This document shows positions 42,547-53,200 of a stretch of DNA of 64,000 nt, one piece after another. The notes under the pieces were generated by a model, which worked only from the letters and a program-made list of their open reading frames with translations, had not been told where the DNA came from and did no database searches. Made by a program: the position numbers and the translations under genes. Source of the stretch: Lachnospiraceae bacterium (GTDB lineage Bacteria > Bacillota > Clostridia > Lachnospirales > Lachnospiraceae); NCBI GenBank assembly GCA_022769625.1, contig JALEJP010000022.1:207228-271227 (forward strand), given 5' to 3'. Numbering within the stretch: the first letter of the stretch is position 1; every line of letters starts with the position of its first letter.

Positions 42547-43476
42547 TCAGATAAACATTTTTAATGGAAAGAACAGCTCTCTCTCCTTCCGGTATTCATA
42601 CAGGGCAGCAAACGTTCCGTCTGTCCCATAGACGCGGAATCTCTCCCCACACTGCTTTTCCTGCACCTGATCCGGCTCACAGAAGGTAAAATCCTGTGGT
42701 TCCAGCGGATTGCCGTTTTTCAGCTTTTTCTCTCCTGATGTCAGTATTCGGACGGCTGGATACTGCAGAAACACGGCATCCAGAGGAATCAGAACCTTCT
42801 CAAGTTCCCCGGCGTCATGAATCTCCTGAATCTGAGACAGCTTCAGACTGTCTTTCAGTTCAAAACAGCTGACACGTGTGCGCAGCAGTTTTTCCATACA
42901 GGCTCCACATCCAAGCCGGATACCGATATCGTGGCAAAGCGTGCGGATATAGGTTCCCTTTGAACAGGTAACGGTCATGGTCACTCTGGGCAGACTGATC
43001 TTTTCGATCTGAATATCAATAATCTGCACCCGCCGTGCTTTGCGTTCCACCGTTTTCCCTGCTCTTGCAAGATCACAGAGTTTTTTCCCATCAACTTTTA
43101 AAGCAGAGTACATGGGAGGAATCTGATCATAGTCTCCTTTAAACTCCAGGACGGCCTCTGTTACCTGTTCTTCTGTTACCAGAACCTCATTCTCTTCCAG
43201 AATCTGCCCGGTTGTATCCTGAGTGTCTGTGACTCTGCCAAGCAGCATCACAGCACGGTAGGTCTTCTGTTTATCCGTCAGCAGTTCACAAAGCCTGGTA
43301 CCTTTTCCCAGGCATACCGGAAGAACACCTTCCGCCGCCGGATCCAGCGTACCGGTGTGACCGATTTTTTTCTGTTTCAGAATACCGCGCAGTTTCGCCA
43401 CCACATCGTGAGAAGTATAGCCCTGCTCTTTATATACATTGAGAATTCCATTCCATGTATTCTTCTGTGGATTCAC
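42547..43476 (-). CDS. truB: tRNA pseudouridine synthase B
   Basis: A 309-residue enzyme converting U55 in the tRNA T loop to pseudouridine. NGILNVYKEQGYTSHDVVAKLR at the start, then GHTGTLDPAAEGVLPVCLGKGTRL with the catalytic Asp in GTLDP, KTYRAVMLLG and CSKGTYIRTLCHDIG are all TruB motifs. The C-terminal region is variable. It overlaps the DHH phosphoesterase gene by 4 nt and is part of the nusA operon, as in most Firmicutes. Confidence 0.97.
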   Translation of the reverse strand: MNPQKNTWNGILNVYKEQGYTSHDVVAKLRGILKQKKIGHTGTLDPAAEGVLPVCLGKGTRLCELLTDKQKTYRAVMLLGRVTDTQDTTGQILEENEVLVTEEQVTEAVLEFKGDYDQIPPMYSALKVDGKKLCDLARAGKTVERKARRVQIIDIQIEKISLPRVTMTVTCSKGTYIRTLCHDIGIRLGCGACMEKLLRTRVSCFELKDSLKLSQIQEIHDAGELEKVLIPLDAVFLQYPAVRILTSGEKKLKNGNPLEPQDFTFCEPDQVQEKQCGERFRVYGTDGTFAALYEYRKERELFFPLKMFI

Positions 43477-44438
43477 GCTTTTTCCTCCGGCATCTGTTTT
43501 GCGATCTCTTTTGTCAGATTGTTTACCACGTCATGCATGGAACCCTGCATGGTACATCCGGCTGCGCGCACATGGCCGCCGCCGCCAAAAAACTGGGCAA
43601 CCTTCCTTACGTCCACAAAGGATTTGGAACGCATGCTGACTTTATACTCCTGTACATCGGATTCATACAGGAAAATAGCTACCTCAACGCCTTCTGTGTT
43701 GCGCAGCTGGGCCGAAATCCCATCCATATCTTTCGGTGTCACACCATAAAAGGAAATATCCCGCTTTCTCAGACCGCTGATGATGCATCTTCCATCCATC
43801 ACACGGATACTCTCCAACAGCGCACGCCCCAGAATCTGATGCTGTAAATAACTTTTTTCGAAATAGGTTTTATCCAGAATATCGGAAAACGGAATTCCCT
43901 TATCCATCAGTCTGCCTGCAATCTGCATGGTCCTGGATGAAGTACAGCTGTACTGAAACACACCAGTATCATGGGCAATGCCCATATACAGTGCCTCGGC
44001 GATTTCCTCTGTGATCCTGTCATCCTCCAGAATCTCATAAATCAGTTCCGAAGTGGAACTGGCATCGGGTTTTATAAAATTCTCCCCTGCATATCCAACA
44101 TTACTGATGTGGTGGTCAATGCATACGGTTCGTTTTGCCGTATCAAAATATTTTACAGCCTCCCCCAGTCTCCCGGTATCTCCGGAATCCAGGGCCAGAA
44201 ACAGATCATAACTTTTATCCTGCTCACAGGAATGTCTGATTTCATCGGTTCCCTTTAAAAAGCAGAAGGATTCTGGTATCTCTTCCAGATACACATCTGC
44301 CTGTATCTCCGGAAAGACTTTCTTTATGTAAAGATAAAGCCCCACACAGGAACCAACACAGTCACCATCCGGTCGAACGTGACCGGCAATGGCAACTGTT
44401 TCTGCATTTTTTAAAATTTCAGGAAGTTTAATCTTCAT
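43473..44438 (-). CDS. nrnA: DHH family phosphoesterase, NrnA-like oligoribonuclease/pAp phosphatase
   Basis: The 321-residue protein has the DHH domain motifs GHVRPDGDCVGSCVG, ALDSGDTGRLG and CIDHHISN, each with metal-binding Asp or His, and the C-terminal DHHA1 domain ending GGGGHVRAAGC. In B. subtilis, NrnA degrades nanoRNA and pAp. The gene lies between rbfA and truB, the usual place. The ATG at 44438 has AGAGGAAGAG upstream; an extension of 14 residues overlaps rbfA and is rejected. It overlaps rbfA by 11 nt. Confidence 0.94.
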   Translation of the reverse strand: MKIKLPEILKNAETVAIAGHVRPDGDCVGSCVGLYLYIKKVFPEIQADVYLEEIPESFCFLKGTDEIRHSCEQDKSYDLFLALDSGDTGRLGEAVKYFDTAKRTVCIDHHISNVGYAGENFIKPDASSTSELIYEILEDDRITEEIAEALYMGIAHDTGVFQYSCTSSRTMQIAGRLMDKGIPFSDILDKTYFEKSYLQHQILGRALLESIRVMDGRCIISGLRKRDISFYGVTPKDMDGISAQLRNTEGVEVAIFLYESDVQEYKVSMRSKSFVDVRKVAQFFGGGGHVRAAGCTMQGSMHDVVNNLTKEIAKQMPEEKA

Positions 44439-44811
44439 ACTCTTCCTCTTTCTTTTCGGAATGACGATTGACATCATCAATCAACTTTGACATATTAACA
44501 CCATACTCAATGGACTGATCCAGTACGAACCGGATTTCCGGAGTATTGCGCAGATTGATCGAGCGTGCCAGCTCTCTCCTGATAAATCCTTCTGCGCTTT
44601 TTAATCCCGCAAGAGTATCCTGCTGTGACTTTTCATCACCCAGAACACTGATCCATGCCTTGCAGGTCTTCAGATCCGGTGCAACCTCCACCGCAACCAC
44701 AGAGGTCATGGGATTGATGCGCGGATCCTTGATTTCCCCGCGGATGATGTTTGACAGTTCGCGCTGAACTTCACCATTGACACGGGTATTTTTAATACTG
44801 TTTTTTCTCAT
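44428..44811 (-). CDS. rbfA: Ribosome-binding factor A
   Basis: A 127-residue KH-fold protein needed for late 16S processing. VNGEVQRELSNIIRGEIKDPRINPMTSVVAVEVAPDLKTCKAWISVLG and LRNTPEIRFVLDQSIEYGVNMSKLID are the family's conserved stretches. Length is normal. The gap from infB is 62 nt with no clear terminator. No Shine-Dalgarno of AGGAGG strength is seen; GGAAAG-like sequence lies upstream. Confidence 0.96.
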   Translation of the reverse strand: MRKNSIKNTRVNGEVQRELSNIIRGEIKDPRINPMTSVVAVEVAPDLKTCKAWISVLGDEKSQQDTLAGLKSAEGFIRRELARSINLRNTPEIRFVLDQSIEYGVNMSKLIDDVNRHSEKKEEEYED

Positions 44812-44873
44812 GCTTGCAAAACCTGCTTTCCTGTTTCACTGTCTTCGGGTCATCTGACTCGCGACGACAGTTT

Positions 44874-47858
44874 CTATCTTGGTACTTCTACCATAATATA
44901 TGCTTCTACCTGATCCAGCTCCTGAAGGTCATTGAATTTTTCAAATACAAGACCACACTCATAGCCGGCTCTTACTTCTTTTACATCATCCTTGAATCTC
45001 TTCAGAGATGCCAGAGCACCTTCAAAGATCTGTTTGCCTTCCCTTGAAATACGCACAGAGCATCCTCTCTGGAAGGTACCATCCAGAACATAGGAACCTG
45101 CAATAGTACCTACGCCGGAAGCCTTGAACAGCTGACGCACCTCTGCGTGTCCGATTACCTTCTCCTCAAATACCGGATCCAGCATACCCTTCATGGCTGC
45201 TTCCACATCTGCAATGGCATCGTAGATGACACGGTAAAGTCTTACATCCACACCCTCACGCTCTGCCGTTGCCTTTGCCGTTGCATCCGGTCTGACATTA
45301 AAGCCAATGATGATGGCATTGGAGGCACTGGCAAGGCTGACATCGGATTCGTTGATTGCACCTACACCACCGTGAATGATCTTCACAACTACTTCTTCAT
45401 TGGAAAGCTTCAGCAGACTCTGTTTAACAGCTTCCACGGAACCCTGTACATCTGCTTTCACAATAATGTTCAGTTCTTTCAGATCACCTGCCTGAATCTG
45501 AGAGAACAGATCATCCAGAGACATTCTGGAACGCGTCTCCTCCAGCAGTTTCTCTCTTCCCTGACTTACAAAGGTTTCCGCAAAGCTTCTCGCTTCCTTA
45601 TCGTTTTCACATACCACGAAAATCTCACCTGCGTTCGGAACATCCGAAAGACCAAGAATCTCCACCGGAGTAGAAGGAGCCGCTTCCTTTACTCTTCTGC
45701 CCTTGTCATCCATCATGGCACGAACTTTGCCGTAGCTTGCACCACAGGCAATGGGATCACCCACATGAAGCGTACCTTTCTGAACCAGTACCGTGGCAAC
45801 GGGACCTTTTCCTTTATCCAGCTCTGCCTCGATCACAAGGCCTCTTGCCGAACGGTTCGGATTTGCTTTCAGCTCCCCCACCTCAGCGGTCAACAGGATC
45901 ATCTCAAGCAGAGTGTCGATCCCTTCATGGGTATGTGCGGACACCGGAACGAAAATGGTGCTTCCGCCCCAGTCCTCCGGGATCAGTCCATACTCGGACA
46001 GCTCCTGTTTTACGCGGTCAATATTGGCGCTTGGTTTATCAATCTTGTTGATTGCAACAATAATCTCTGTGTTTGCTGCTTTTGCATGGTTGATCGCTTC
46101 CACCGTCTGCGGCATGACACCGTCATCGGCGGCCACCACAAGAATCGCAATATCGGTGGCATTGGCACCACGCATACGCATGGCAGTAAATGCCTCATGT
46201 CCCGGAGTATCCAGAAAAGTGATCTTCTGACCGTCGATCTCCACCACATAAGCACCGATATGCTGCGTGATACCGCCTGCTTCCTTTGCAATCACATGGG
46301 TATGACGAATTGCATCCAGCAGAGAGGTTTTTCCATGATCAACGTGTCCCATTACGCAGACAACGGGAGGTCTGGATACCATTTCATCCTCATTTTCCTC
46401 ATCCTCACGCAGAAGCTCCTCGATGACATCTACCTTCTCTTCCTTCTCCGCAATACAGTTGTATTCCAGAGCAATCTCCTCTGCCTTTTCAAAGTCGATC
46501 TCCTGATTTACCGTCACCATCATGCCCTCAAGGAACAGCTTTTTCACGATAGCTGCCGCCTGCACCTTCATGGCATCTGCAAGTTCTTTGATGGTCATGG
46601 TTTCCGGAAGCGTAATGGTTCTGATTTCATCTTCCTTCTTCTCCTGAACCGGTGCCGGTTTTGCCGGCTGTCTGGTATTAGTTTTACCGCCCCGGCTGTT
46701 ATTATTCTTCTGGCTGTTTTTTCCGCTCTGTCCCAGGCGGTTGCTCTTGCTTTCAAACTTATCAACCTTATCCTGATTCCGGTCATTTCTTCCGCGGTCA
46801 TTGCGGTTTCTGGATTCTTTGGTAATTGGCTTTTCCATCATTGACGAAGCATTGGAACGGCTGCCCTGATTTCTTCCCTGGCTGCGATTCTGTCCGTCTC
46901 TTCCCTGACTGCGGTTCTGACCCTGATTTCTTGCATCACCGCCATCGCGGAATCTGCGGTTCTGGCCATCTCTGTTTTGTCCATCCCGGTTCTGGCCATC
47001 TCTTCCCTGACCGCGATTCTGGCCGTCTCTTCCCTGGCTGCGGTTCTGACCCTGATTTCTTGCATCACTGCCATCACGGAATCTGCGGTTCTGGCCATCC
47101 CGGTTCTGACTGTCTCTTCCCTGACCGCGGTTCTGGCCGTCCCGGTTCTGGCTGCGGCTCTGGCCGTCTCTTCCCTGGCTGCGGTTCTGGCCATCTCTTC
47201 CCTGACCACCTGCCGGTCTGCTCTGGCCTTCATTTCTGCGTCCCGGAACACCTGTATTCTGACCAGCCTGCGGACGCGCCGGTGCAGCACCAGACTGTGC
47301 CGGAGCTGACTGCGGTTTTGCCTGGGCCGCTGCAGCCTGTGGACGTACAGGTGCACTAGCCTGGGACGGTGTCGATACACTCTGTGCTTTTACCTGTGCG
47401 GTATCTGCAGCATTCTCTGTCTGCGGACGTACCGGTGTCCCTTCGGTACTCTGCTGCGGACGCGCCTGTGCCATGGCACTGCCCTGCGGACGCGCCGGAC
47501 GCGCAGATCCCTGTGTCCTTCCCTGGCGGCTGCCGGCAGATTTTCCACCCTGACGCACATTTCTGCCGATACCGGTACGGCTGTTCTGTGGATGAAATAC
47601 CTGTGTAATATTCTTTTTCTTTACCGGCGGTTTTTCCTCCGCCTTTGTCTCTGTGTTTGTTTCCGCTTTTGTCTCCGGCTTCACTTCTGTTTTTCCTTCT
47701 TTTTTCTTAAACTTTTCTTCTACCATTGCTACCTGTTCTTCTTCTATTGAACTCATATGACTTTTCACACTTATTCCCTTTTCTGTTAAATAGTTTAATA
47801 TTTCTTTATTATCTTTTCCCAGTTTCTTTGCCAACTCATGTACCCTGATTCTCGCCAT
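44874..47858 (-). CDS. infB: Translation initiation factor IF-2
   Basis: The 994-residue GTPase brings initiator tRNA to the 30S subunit. IF2_N motifs at the start ([21 protein letters not shown]) are followed by a long disordered basic region (residues about 50-390), then the second IF2_N segment, and the G domain with GHVDHGKTS near residue 503, DTPGHE and NKID. Domains II and IV complete the core, ending [15 protein letters not shown] is upstream of the ATG at 47858. The disordered part is rich in Gln, Arg, Asn, Gly and Asp and contains DNA repeats (46840-47215). Confidence 0.97.
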   Translation of the reverse strand: MARIRVHELAKKLGKDNKEILNYLTEKGISVKSHMSSIEEEQVAMVEEKFKKKEGKTEVKPETKAETNTETKAEEKPPVKKKNITQVFHPQNSRTGIGRNVRQGGKSAGSRQGRTQGSARPARPQGSAMAQARPQQSTEGTPVRPQTENAADTAQVKAQSVSTPSQASAPVRPQAAAAQAKPQSAPAQSGAAPARPQAGQNTGVPGRRNEGQSRPAGGQGRDGQNRSQGRDGQSRSQNRDGQNRGQGRDSQNRDGQNRRFRDGSDARNQGQNRSQGRDGQNRGQGRDGQNRDGQNRDGQNRRFRDGGDARNQGQNRSQGRDGQNRSQGRNQGSRSNASSMMEKPITKESRNRNDRGRNDRNQDKVDKFESKSNRLGQSGKNSQKNNNSRGGKTNTRQPAKPAPVQEKKEDEIRTITLPETMTIKELADAMKVQAAAIVKKLFLEGMMVTVNQEIDFEKAEEIALEYNCIAEKEEKVDVIEELLREDEENEDEMVSRPPVVCVMGHVDHGKTSLLDAIRHTHVIAKEAGGITQHIGAYVVEIDGQKITFLDTPGHEAFTAMRMRGANATDIAILVVAADDGVMPQTVEAINHAKAANTEIIVAINKIDKPSANIDRVKQELSEYGLIPEDWGGSTIFVPVSAHTHEGIDTLLEMILLTAEVGELKANPNRSARGLVIEAELDKGKGPVATVLVQKGTLHVGDPIACGASYGKVRAMMDDKGRRVKEAAPSTPVEILGLSDVPNAGEIFVVCENDKEARSFAETFVSQGREKLLEETRSRMSLDDLFSQIQAGDLKELNIIVKADVQGSVEAVKQSLLKLSNEEVVVKIIHGGVGAINESDVSLASASNAIIIGFNVRPDATAKATAEREGVDVRLYRVIYDAIADVEAAMKGMLDPVFEEKVIGHAEVRQLFKASGVGTIAGSYVLDGTFQRGCSVRISREGKQIFEGALASLKRFKDDVKEVRAGYECGLVFEKFNDLQELDQVEAYIMVEVPR
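46840..47215 (-). repeat. infB: In-frame repeat region within infB
   Basis: This part of infB encodes many copies of [13 protein letters not shown] units, with two long near-identical blocks each ending QNRRFRDG(S/G)[11 protein letters not shown] (residues about 214-339). The DNA repeats follow the codon frame. It is a low-complexity, probably disordered RNA-binding linker, and may vary in length between strains. Confidence 0.8.
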
Positions 47859-48183
47859 ACTGTCTACCTCCGTCATTTTCATCCGGCATCTGTTTCTTTA
47901 TTGCCTCCGCCAGTCCCCTGTCGGTCACTGCCAGCGACGCACGAAATTCTCTGCCTATGGCCAGGCCTAACTCAGCCTTTGTTCCGTAAAAATACAACGG
48001 CACCTTATAGTATGCACACATATTCAAAAATTTCTTTTTTGTGTTATCCGAGGCCTCAATAGATACGATTACAAGTCCCGCCCGGCCTTCTTTCACTGCC
48101 TTTTCCGTGGAAAACTCTCCGCTTGCCACTTTCCCGGCCTTCTGCGCCAGGCCAATCATAGAGAATACTCTATTCTGACTCAA
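47836..48183 (-). CDS. ylxQ: Ribosomal L7Ae-family protein YlxQ
   Basis: The 115-residue protein has the L7Ae/L30e fold: [47 protein letters not shown] and [28 protein letters not shown]. Relatives bind kink-turn RNA; YlxQ is a non-essential protein of the nusA operon. The start is uncertain: TTG at 48183 (10 nt after GGAG) or TTG at 48192 (too close to it). It overlaps the 3' end of ylxR by 14 nt and its own end overlaps infB by 23 nt, so the three are translationally coupled. Confidence 0.88.
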   Translation of the reverse strand: MSQNRVFSMIGLAQKAGKVASGEFSTEKAVKEGRAGLVIVSIEASDNTKKKFLNMCAYYKVPLYFYGTKAELGLAIGREFRASLAVTDRGLAEAIKKQMPDENDGGRQYGENQGT

Positions 48184-48448
48184 TCTTTTCAATCTCCTTT
48201 TTCAGACTGTCATACACTTCCTGTGGAATACTCATTTTCAGAGAACGCTCCACACCACGGTTTTTAATGGCCTTTTCCAGGCATTCCCCGGATCTGCAAA
48301 TATATGCACCTCTGCCGTTTTTCCTGCCTGTTGCATCCAGGATGATACCTTCCTGTTCTGTCTTAAGAATCCGTATCATTTCCTTTTTGCCTTTCATCTC
48401 CTGACAGCCCACACACTTGCGCATGGGTATCTTTTTCATCTGACTCAT
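48170..48448 (-). CDS. ylxR: YlxR family protein, RNase P modulator RnpM
   Basis: A 92-residue protein with MRKCVGCQEMKGKKEMIRI and GRGAYICRSGECLEKAIK, the YlxR family core, which includes the conserved GRGAY(V/I)C motif. Relatives bind RNA, and in B. subtilis one modulates RNase P. AGGAG lies at good spacing before the ATG at 48448. It begins 4 nt after nusA and overlaps ylxQ. Confidence 0.94.
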   Translation of the reverse strand: MSQMKKIPMRKCVGCQEMKGKKEMIRILKTEQEGIILDATGRKNGRGAYICRSGECLEKAIKNRGVERSLKMSIPQEVYDSLKKEIEKIESE

Positions 48449-48451
48449 CTC

Positions 48452-49666
48452 TTACTCCTGACCATCCTCGTCTGTCAGAGTTTCCCCGCAGACTTCCTCT
48501 GACTCCTCTTCGAAGTTTTCCTCCAAAGTCTCATCATAGCCGTCTTCGTACTCCTCTTCGTAGTCGTAATCGTCCTCGTACTCCTCATCTTCATAGCCAT
48601 CCTGCATCAGATATTCATCCAGTTCACCAGATTCCCTTACCTGGGTCTCGCTCTTGATATCAATCTTGAAGCCTGTCAGTCTGGCTGCCAGCCTTGCATT
48701 CTGTCCTTCTTTGCCGATTGCCAGTGAAAGCTGATAATCCGGAACGATAACTTTTGCACTCTTTTCATCATCATCTGCGATAACAGATATTACCTTTGCC
48801 GGACTTAACGCATTTTCAATTAAAATAGCCGCGTTTTCATCCCAGTTGATGATATCGATCTTTTCTCCATGCAGTTCATTTACAATTGTATTGACACGGG
48901 CACCGTTTAATCCGACACAGGCACCTACCGGATCCACATCCGGATTGTTGGACCATACGGCAATCTTTGTTCTGCTGCCTGCCTCTCTGGCAATACTCTT
49001 AATCTCCACCGTGCCGTCGCGAACCTCTGTCACTTCAGACTCAAACAGACGCTTGACCAGCTCCGGGTGGGTACGGGAAACCAGAATCTTCGGTCCCTTC
49101 GGTGTATCTTTCACCTCCAGCACATACACCTTGATACGCTCGGTTGGACGGAACACCTCTCCTTTTACCATCTCGTTTTCATTGAGAACGGCATCCACCT
49201 TGCCCAGGTTGATGCTTACATTTCTTCCCATGTAACGCTGTACGATACCGGTGACCACATCCTTTTCTTTCTGATAATATTCATTATACAGCACTTTACG
49301 CTCTTCCTCGCGTATCTTCTGGAGAATCACATTTTTGGCATTCATCGTGGCAATACGTCCGAATTCTTTTGATTTGATCTCCACGTTGACCACATCGCCC
49401 AGCTCATATTTGGAATCCATCTGTTTCGCATTGTCCAGACTGATCTCCAGGATCGGATCTTCCACCTTTTCCACAACTGTCTTTTCTGCATGTACATTGA
49501 ACTCACAGGTCACCGGATCAATAAATACCTTTACATTGTCTGCCTTGCCGAAGTGATTCTTGCATGCCTGGAGCAAAGACTGCTCAATCGCCTCCAGCAG
49601 GGTATCCTTACTGATATTCTTCTCCTTTTCCAGAATATTTAATGCTTCCAACAACTCGTTATTCAT
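48452..49666 (-). CDS. nusA: Transcription termination/antitermination factor NusA
   Basis: The 404-residue protein starts with the N-terminal RNA-polymerase-binding domain (NELLEALNILEKEKNISKDTLLEAIEQSLLQA), then an S1 domain (VVTGIVQRYMGRNVSINLGKVDAVL, residues about 135-200) and two KH domains (SIAREAGSRTKIAVWSNNPDVDPVGACVGLNGARVNTI, and KVIVPDYQLSLAIGKEGQNARLAARLTGFKIDI). The last about 55 residues are very acidic, with Asp/Glu/Tyr runs, a tail longer than in B. subtilis NusA. It follows rimP by 21 nt and precedes ylxR, as is normal. Confidence 0.97.
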   Translation of the reverse strand: MNNELLEALNILEKEKNISKDTLLEAIEQSLLQACKNHFGKADNVKVFIDPVTCEFNVHAEKTVVEKVEDPILEISLDNAKQMDSKYELGDVVNVEIKSKEFGRIATMNAKNVILQKIREEERKVLYNEYYQKEKDVVTGIVQRYMGRNVSINLGKVDAVLNENEMVKGEVFRPTERIKVYVLEVKDTPKGPKILVSRTHPELVKRLFESEVTEVRDGTVEIKSIAREAGSRTKIAVWSNNPDVDPVGACVGLNGARVNTIVNELHGEKIDIINWDENAAILIENALSPAKVISVIADDDEKSAKVIVPDYQLSLAIGKEGQNARLAARLTGFKIDIKSETQVRESGELDEYLMQDGYEDEEYEDDYDYEEEYEDGYDETLEENFEEESEEVCGETLTDEDGQE

Positions 49667-49687
49667 TTTTCTTTGTCCTCCTAAACC

Positions 49688-50152
49688 TTAAAAATCAAAC
49701 GCCAGCCTGACGAGTGCTGTTTCGGCACGCTGAAACGTCATCTCATTTTCTTCTATCACAATCGTGAAACTGTCTTTGTCAAACTCCTTTAAAATACCTG
49801 TGAATTCCTTCTGTCTGTCAATGGCGCGGAAGGTGCGGACTTCGATTTCCTTTCCTATGCTCCTTGCAAAATCCTTATCCTTTTTCAGAGGACGCCCAAG
49901 CCCGGGCGAACTCACTTCCAGAATATAGGATTCATCAATAAAATCCTCCTCATCCAGCTTATCGCTCAGTGCCCTGCTGATCACCTCGCAGTCATCCACT
50001 GCAATCCCGCCCGGCTTGTCGATGTAAGCACGCAGATACCAGTTTCCTGCTTCTTTTACATACTCCACATCAACCAGTTCAAAGCCGTGCGCATCTACAA
50101 GCGGCTTAAGCAGTGCTTCCGTTCTTGATTCATAAGTCTCTCTTCTTGTCAT
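49688..50152 (-). CDS. rimP: Ribosome maturation factor RimP
   Basis: A 154-residue protein for 30S maturation. FELVDVEYVKEAGNWYLRAYIDKPGGIAVDDCEVISRALSDKLDE and YILEVSSPGLGRPLKKDKDF are the conserved RimP core, followed by a C-terminal SH3-like domain. I choose the ATG at 50152 (MTRRETYESRTEAL) because AAAGG is 9 nt upstream; an ATG at 50161 is too close to it. It is the first gene of the nusA-infB operon, preceded by a strong promoter and a leader hairpin. Confidence 0.95.
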   Translation of the reverse strand: MTRRETYESRTEALLKPLVDAHGFELVDVEYVKEAGNWYLRAYIDKPGGIAVDDCEVISRALSDKLDEEDFIDESYILEVSSPGLGRPLKKDKDFARSIGKEIEVRTFRAIDRQKEFTGILKEFDKDSFTIVIEENEMTFQRAETALVRLAFDF

Positions 50153-50178
50153 TCGCGCCATCCTTTCTTCTACAACAA

Positions 50179-50207
50179 GAATGAGTGGACGTCCCGCCCA
50201 CTCATTC
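50179..50207 (-). promoter_or_regulatory. Leader hairpin before rimP
   Basis: GAATGAGTGG (50179-50188) and CCACTCATTC (50198-50207) form a 10-bp stem around ACGTCCCGC. It lies within the first 50 nt of the predicted transcript of the nusA-infB operon. No T run follows, so it is not a simple terminator. Confidence 0.6.
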
Positions 50208-50233
50208 TCTAGTAACATATATCATCAAAACCG

Positions 50234-50262
50234 ATTATAGCACCATGTTTTCAAAAAAGCAA
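50234..50262 (-). promoter_or_regulatory. Strong promoter of the nusA-infB operon
   Basis: On the minus strand TTGCTT (50262-50257), a 17-nt spacer and TGC-TATAAT (50239-50234 for the hexamer), so both a consensus and an extended -10. It lies in the gap after the sialidase gene. Confidence 0.75.
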
Positions 50263-50265
50263 CCC

Positions 50266-53200
50266 CTATTTCATTTTCACCGTTTTTGCCTGTCCGCCTT
50301 TTGCAAACACACTTCTGTATTTCTTCTTTTTGGAGGAAGGTACACGGATCAGTGCGTTTTTATCTATACCTTTCAGTGCGTTTTTTCCAACGGATTTGAT
50401 ATTTTTGCTGCTTACCTTAATACTGCCAAGCTTTTTGCATCCCTGGAAAGCCTGTTTTCCAATCGTTGTCACATTGGCACCGATGGTCACCTTTTTCAGC
50501 TTTTTGCAGTTTGCGAATGCCTTCGCACCAATAGAAGTTACTTTAAAGGCAACCCCATGGATCGTCACCGTTTTTTTCACGGTAAGAGAGGTCAGATTCT
50601 TATTCTCCGTACCGGTCAGCGCCACCGTCTTCTTACCCGTGTCTGTCACCTTATATTTCAAACTGCCGACCTTATACACAGATCCTTTTACCGGTGGCTG
50701 CGGTTTTGGATCATCGATGACAACCGGTGCTTTTTCTTTCAGACTTGCCTTCGCCGCTTCCAGTGCTGCTGTCAGTGTCTTCAGGGAACCGGCATCAGCC
50801 GTGCCATCCTTCAGCGCCGCGTTAAGCTTCGTACAGGCATCGGTAAATGCTTTCCAGCTTTCATCCGTATAATTTCCTTTTCCTTTTGCCAGGATGGCAT
50901 CTGCACTCTTAGCCGCATTCTGTGCATTTGCTTTTGCAGTCTCAAGCTCCGGATCCACCACCTGCTTTTCCTCCAGTGCCGCACCGGTCTTCCTGATTTC
51001 CTCCGCTGCACGTTCAAGCTTCAGGATTTCCGTTCCGGGCACTTCCTTTAGGAGAAGCTGTTTTGCACACTCCATGGCAGATGCAAAGGCACTCCAGCTT
51101 TCTGCCGTATAGTCTGTCTCTTTTAAATTCTCCCATTGTGCAACGGCTTTGGCAAGCTCCGTTTTCTTTTTCTCCAGTCCTGTCTTCGACCCAACAAGAT
51201 TTTCACCGGCATCTGTCAGCGCCAGATAAACCTCCAGTACCTGAGTATCCTCTGTGTTCTCTGTCACCTTCTTCGCCGCCGCTATCGCAGCGCGGTAATC
51301 TGCCCAGGAAGAAAGATTATAATCCTCGGAATCCTTTTCTTCGGCTGCTTCGATTGCTTCTGGCAGTTCTTCTCTGATTTTTGGAATCGTATCCTCTGCT
51401 GCCTTTTTCAGTGCAGCGGAAGCTTCATCCACTCTGGATTTGTCACAGGATACATCTGATGCAATCTGTGTCGCCTCGCCAATTGCCGCAGCAAAATCCG
51501 GATACTCCTTTCGGAGACGTTCTTCATATTCTGCATACTTGACAAGCTCCGCAATCAGCTCAGTTCGATCCGCTGTCAGACTGGTATCTGTGCTGCCAAT
51601 GATGCGTATCTCCGCTGCGGTAGCCCACTCATCGTTCGTATCCAGCACACGCAGCTTTACATAAGAAGCAGCTACCGGCCCATAGAAATCTGCTGTTTTT
51701 ACATCCGAAGTCTTCAACCATTTTCCCTGTGCAGCCGGCTGGAAATGGATGCCGTCTGTGCTGACCTCAATCTGGTATTCTGTCACACAGCCGTTCAGTC
51801 CGCCGGTTCGCGGCGTATATTCCAATCCGCTCACCAGGCAGGTACCGCCAAGACTGATGGTGATCCAGTGTTTGGAACGTCCGCCGTTGCTTACATTATC
51901 CGTTGGATAATTGGAATGCCAGTGTGTGGTGCGATCCCCGTCCAGCACATTGGATGCAGGTCCTTCCGAGCCGCCCGGATACTCACTTCCTGCTGTTGCA
52001 CTCATTCCCGCTGTCGGAAGCAGACTGAATGCATTTTCAGAGGCAATTTTGCCTATGGTAATATCTTTTGTCACGATCGGTTTGTCTGTCAGGCTCACAT
52101 TGTAGATCGTTTCTGCCGCTCCGCCCTCGTTTACCTTTACTTCACCGGTCGCTTTCACCTTTCCGCTGTCTTCTTCCTGAATGGTGTAAGCAAAACGGAG
52201 TACTTTTTCCGAAACATTTCCAACCAGAGATGCCTTGCGCACCACATCGCCAACCTGCAGATTCAACGTTACATTTCCTGCCGCGAATACATTCTGTGAG
52301 AATGTCACATCCACCTCAACCCGATTTCCGGCAGCAAGAGTACTGGTCTTTTGACCTTCTTCATCCAAAACAGATGCCGTGATATTTACAGGGGCAGGGG
52401 TATTCTCATAAGTATTGCTGTCCATAATATACTCCGGGCTGAAGGAAGTAAATGCAGCACCGACTGTCGCATATCCCTCATGCTCGTAAATCATACCAAT
52501 ATCCCCATTATTCATGATGGTAAGTGAGCAGTACAGGAATTTATTCTCTTCGATCAGTTTCGAATATGCCCAGTCCAGTGTGTCATCTTCATTCACAAAA
52601 GCAATCCGAACGGTTCCGCCCTCTCTTCCGTTTGTGGTATACTTGTTGGTTCCTCTCGGATTTGCAAAAATAATCGCCTCTTTTGCGTTCCCATCTCTGG
52701 GATCCACGATCTTTTCCGGATAATGAATCGCTGAAAGATTACAGTAGGGCTCCGTGATACCCTGGGCATACGTAACCTCACCCCAGGTTGCTCCGTCATC
52801 AGTACTGATTGCCATGGCAACCTGATTGGTGGCATTTTTCATAAACTGAATCATATGACCGTTGTTCAGCTGAACGATACTGTTCTCATTTAACTGTCTG
52901 CTGCTGTTGGATGCATTCTCCGTCTCAGAGATATCGTTTGGAGACGCACCTCTGTGCCAGGTTTCTCCTCCGTCATCTGAATAGACATGGAAGGAGGACA
53001 GTGCGCTGGCCCCAATGGAATCTACTCTTGCACTGCTGCAGTACGCCGAAAACACAATACGTCCGCTCTGAAGCTGCACTCCCTGCCCCGGTCCGGTTCC
53101 GGAAAAGCGCATCCAGTCATCTTTTACCATCGGAGTGATATCCTTTGGAACAGACCATGTCAGACCGTCATCGTCGCTGTAGCTCATCCAGAGATAAGTA

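Noticed and set aside
45147..46844. A 565-codon open frame opposite infB
   Set aside because: Shadow of IF-2 with no domain and no start signals.
46840..47215. Regular repeats that could suggest a CRISPR array or minisatellite
   Set aside because: Repeats keep the infB reading frame, vary in unit length, lack spacers of constant size and encode the disordered IF-2 linker.
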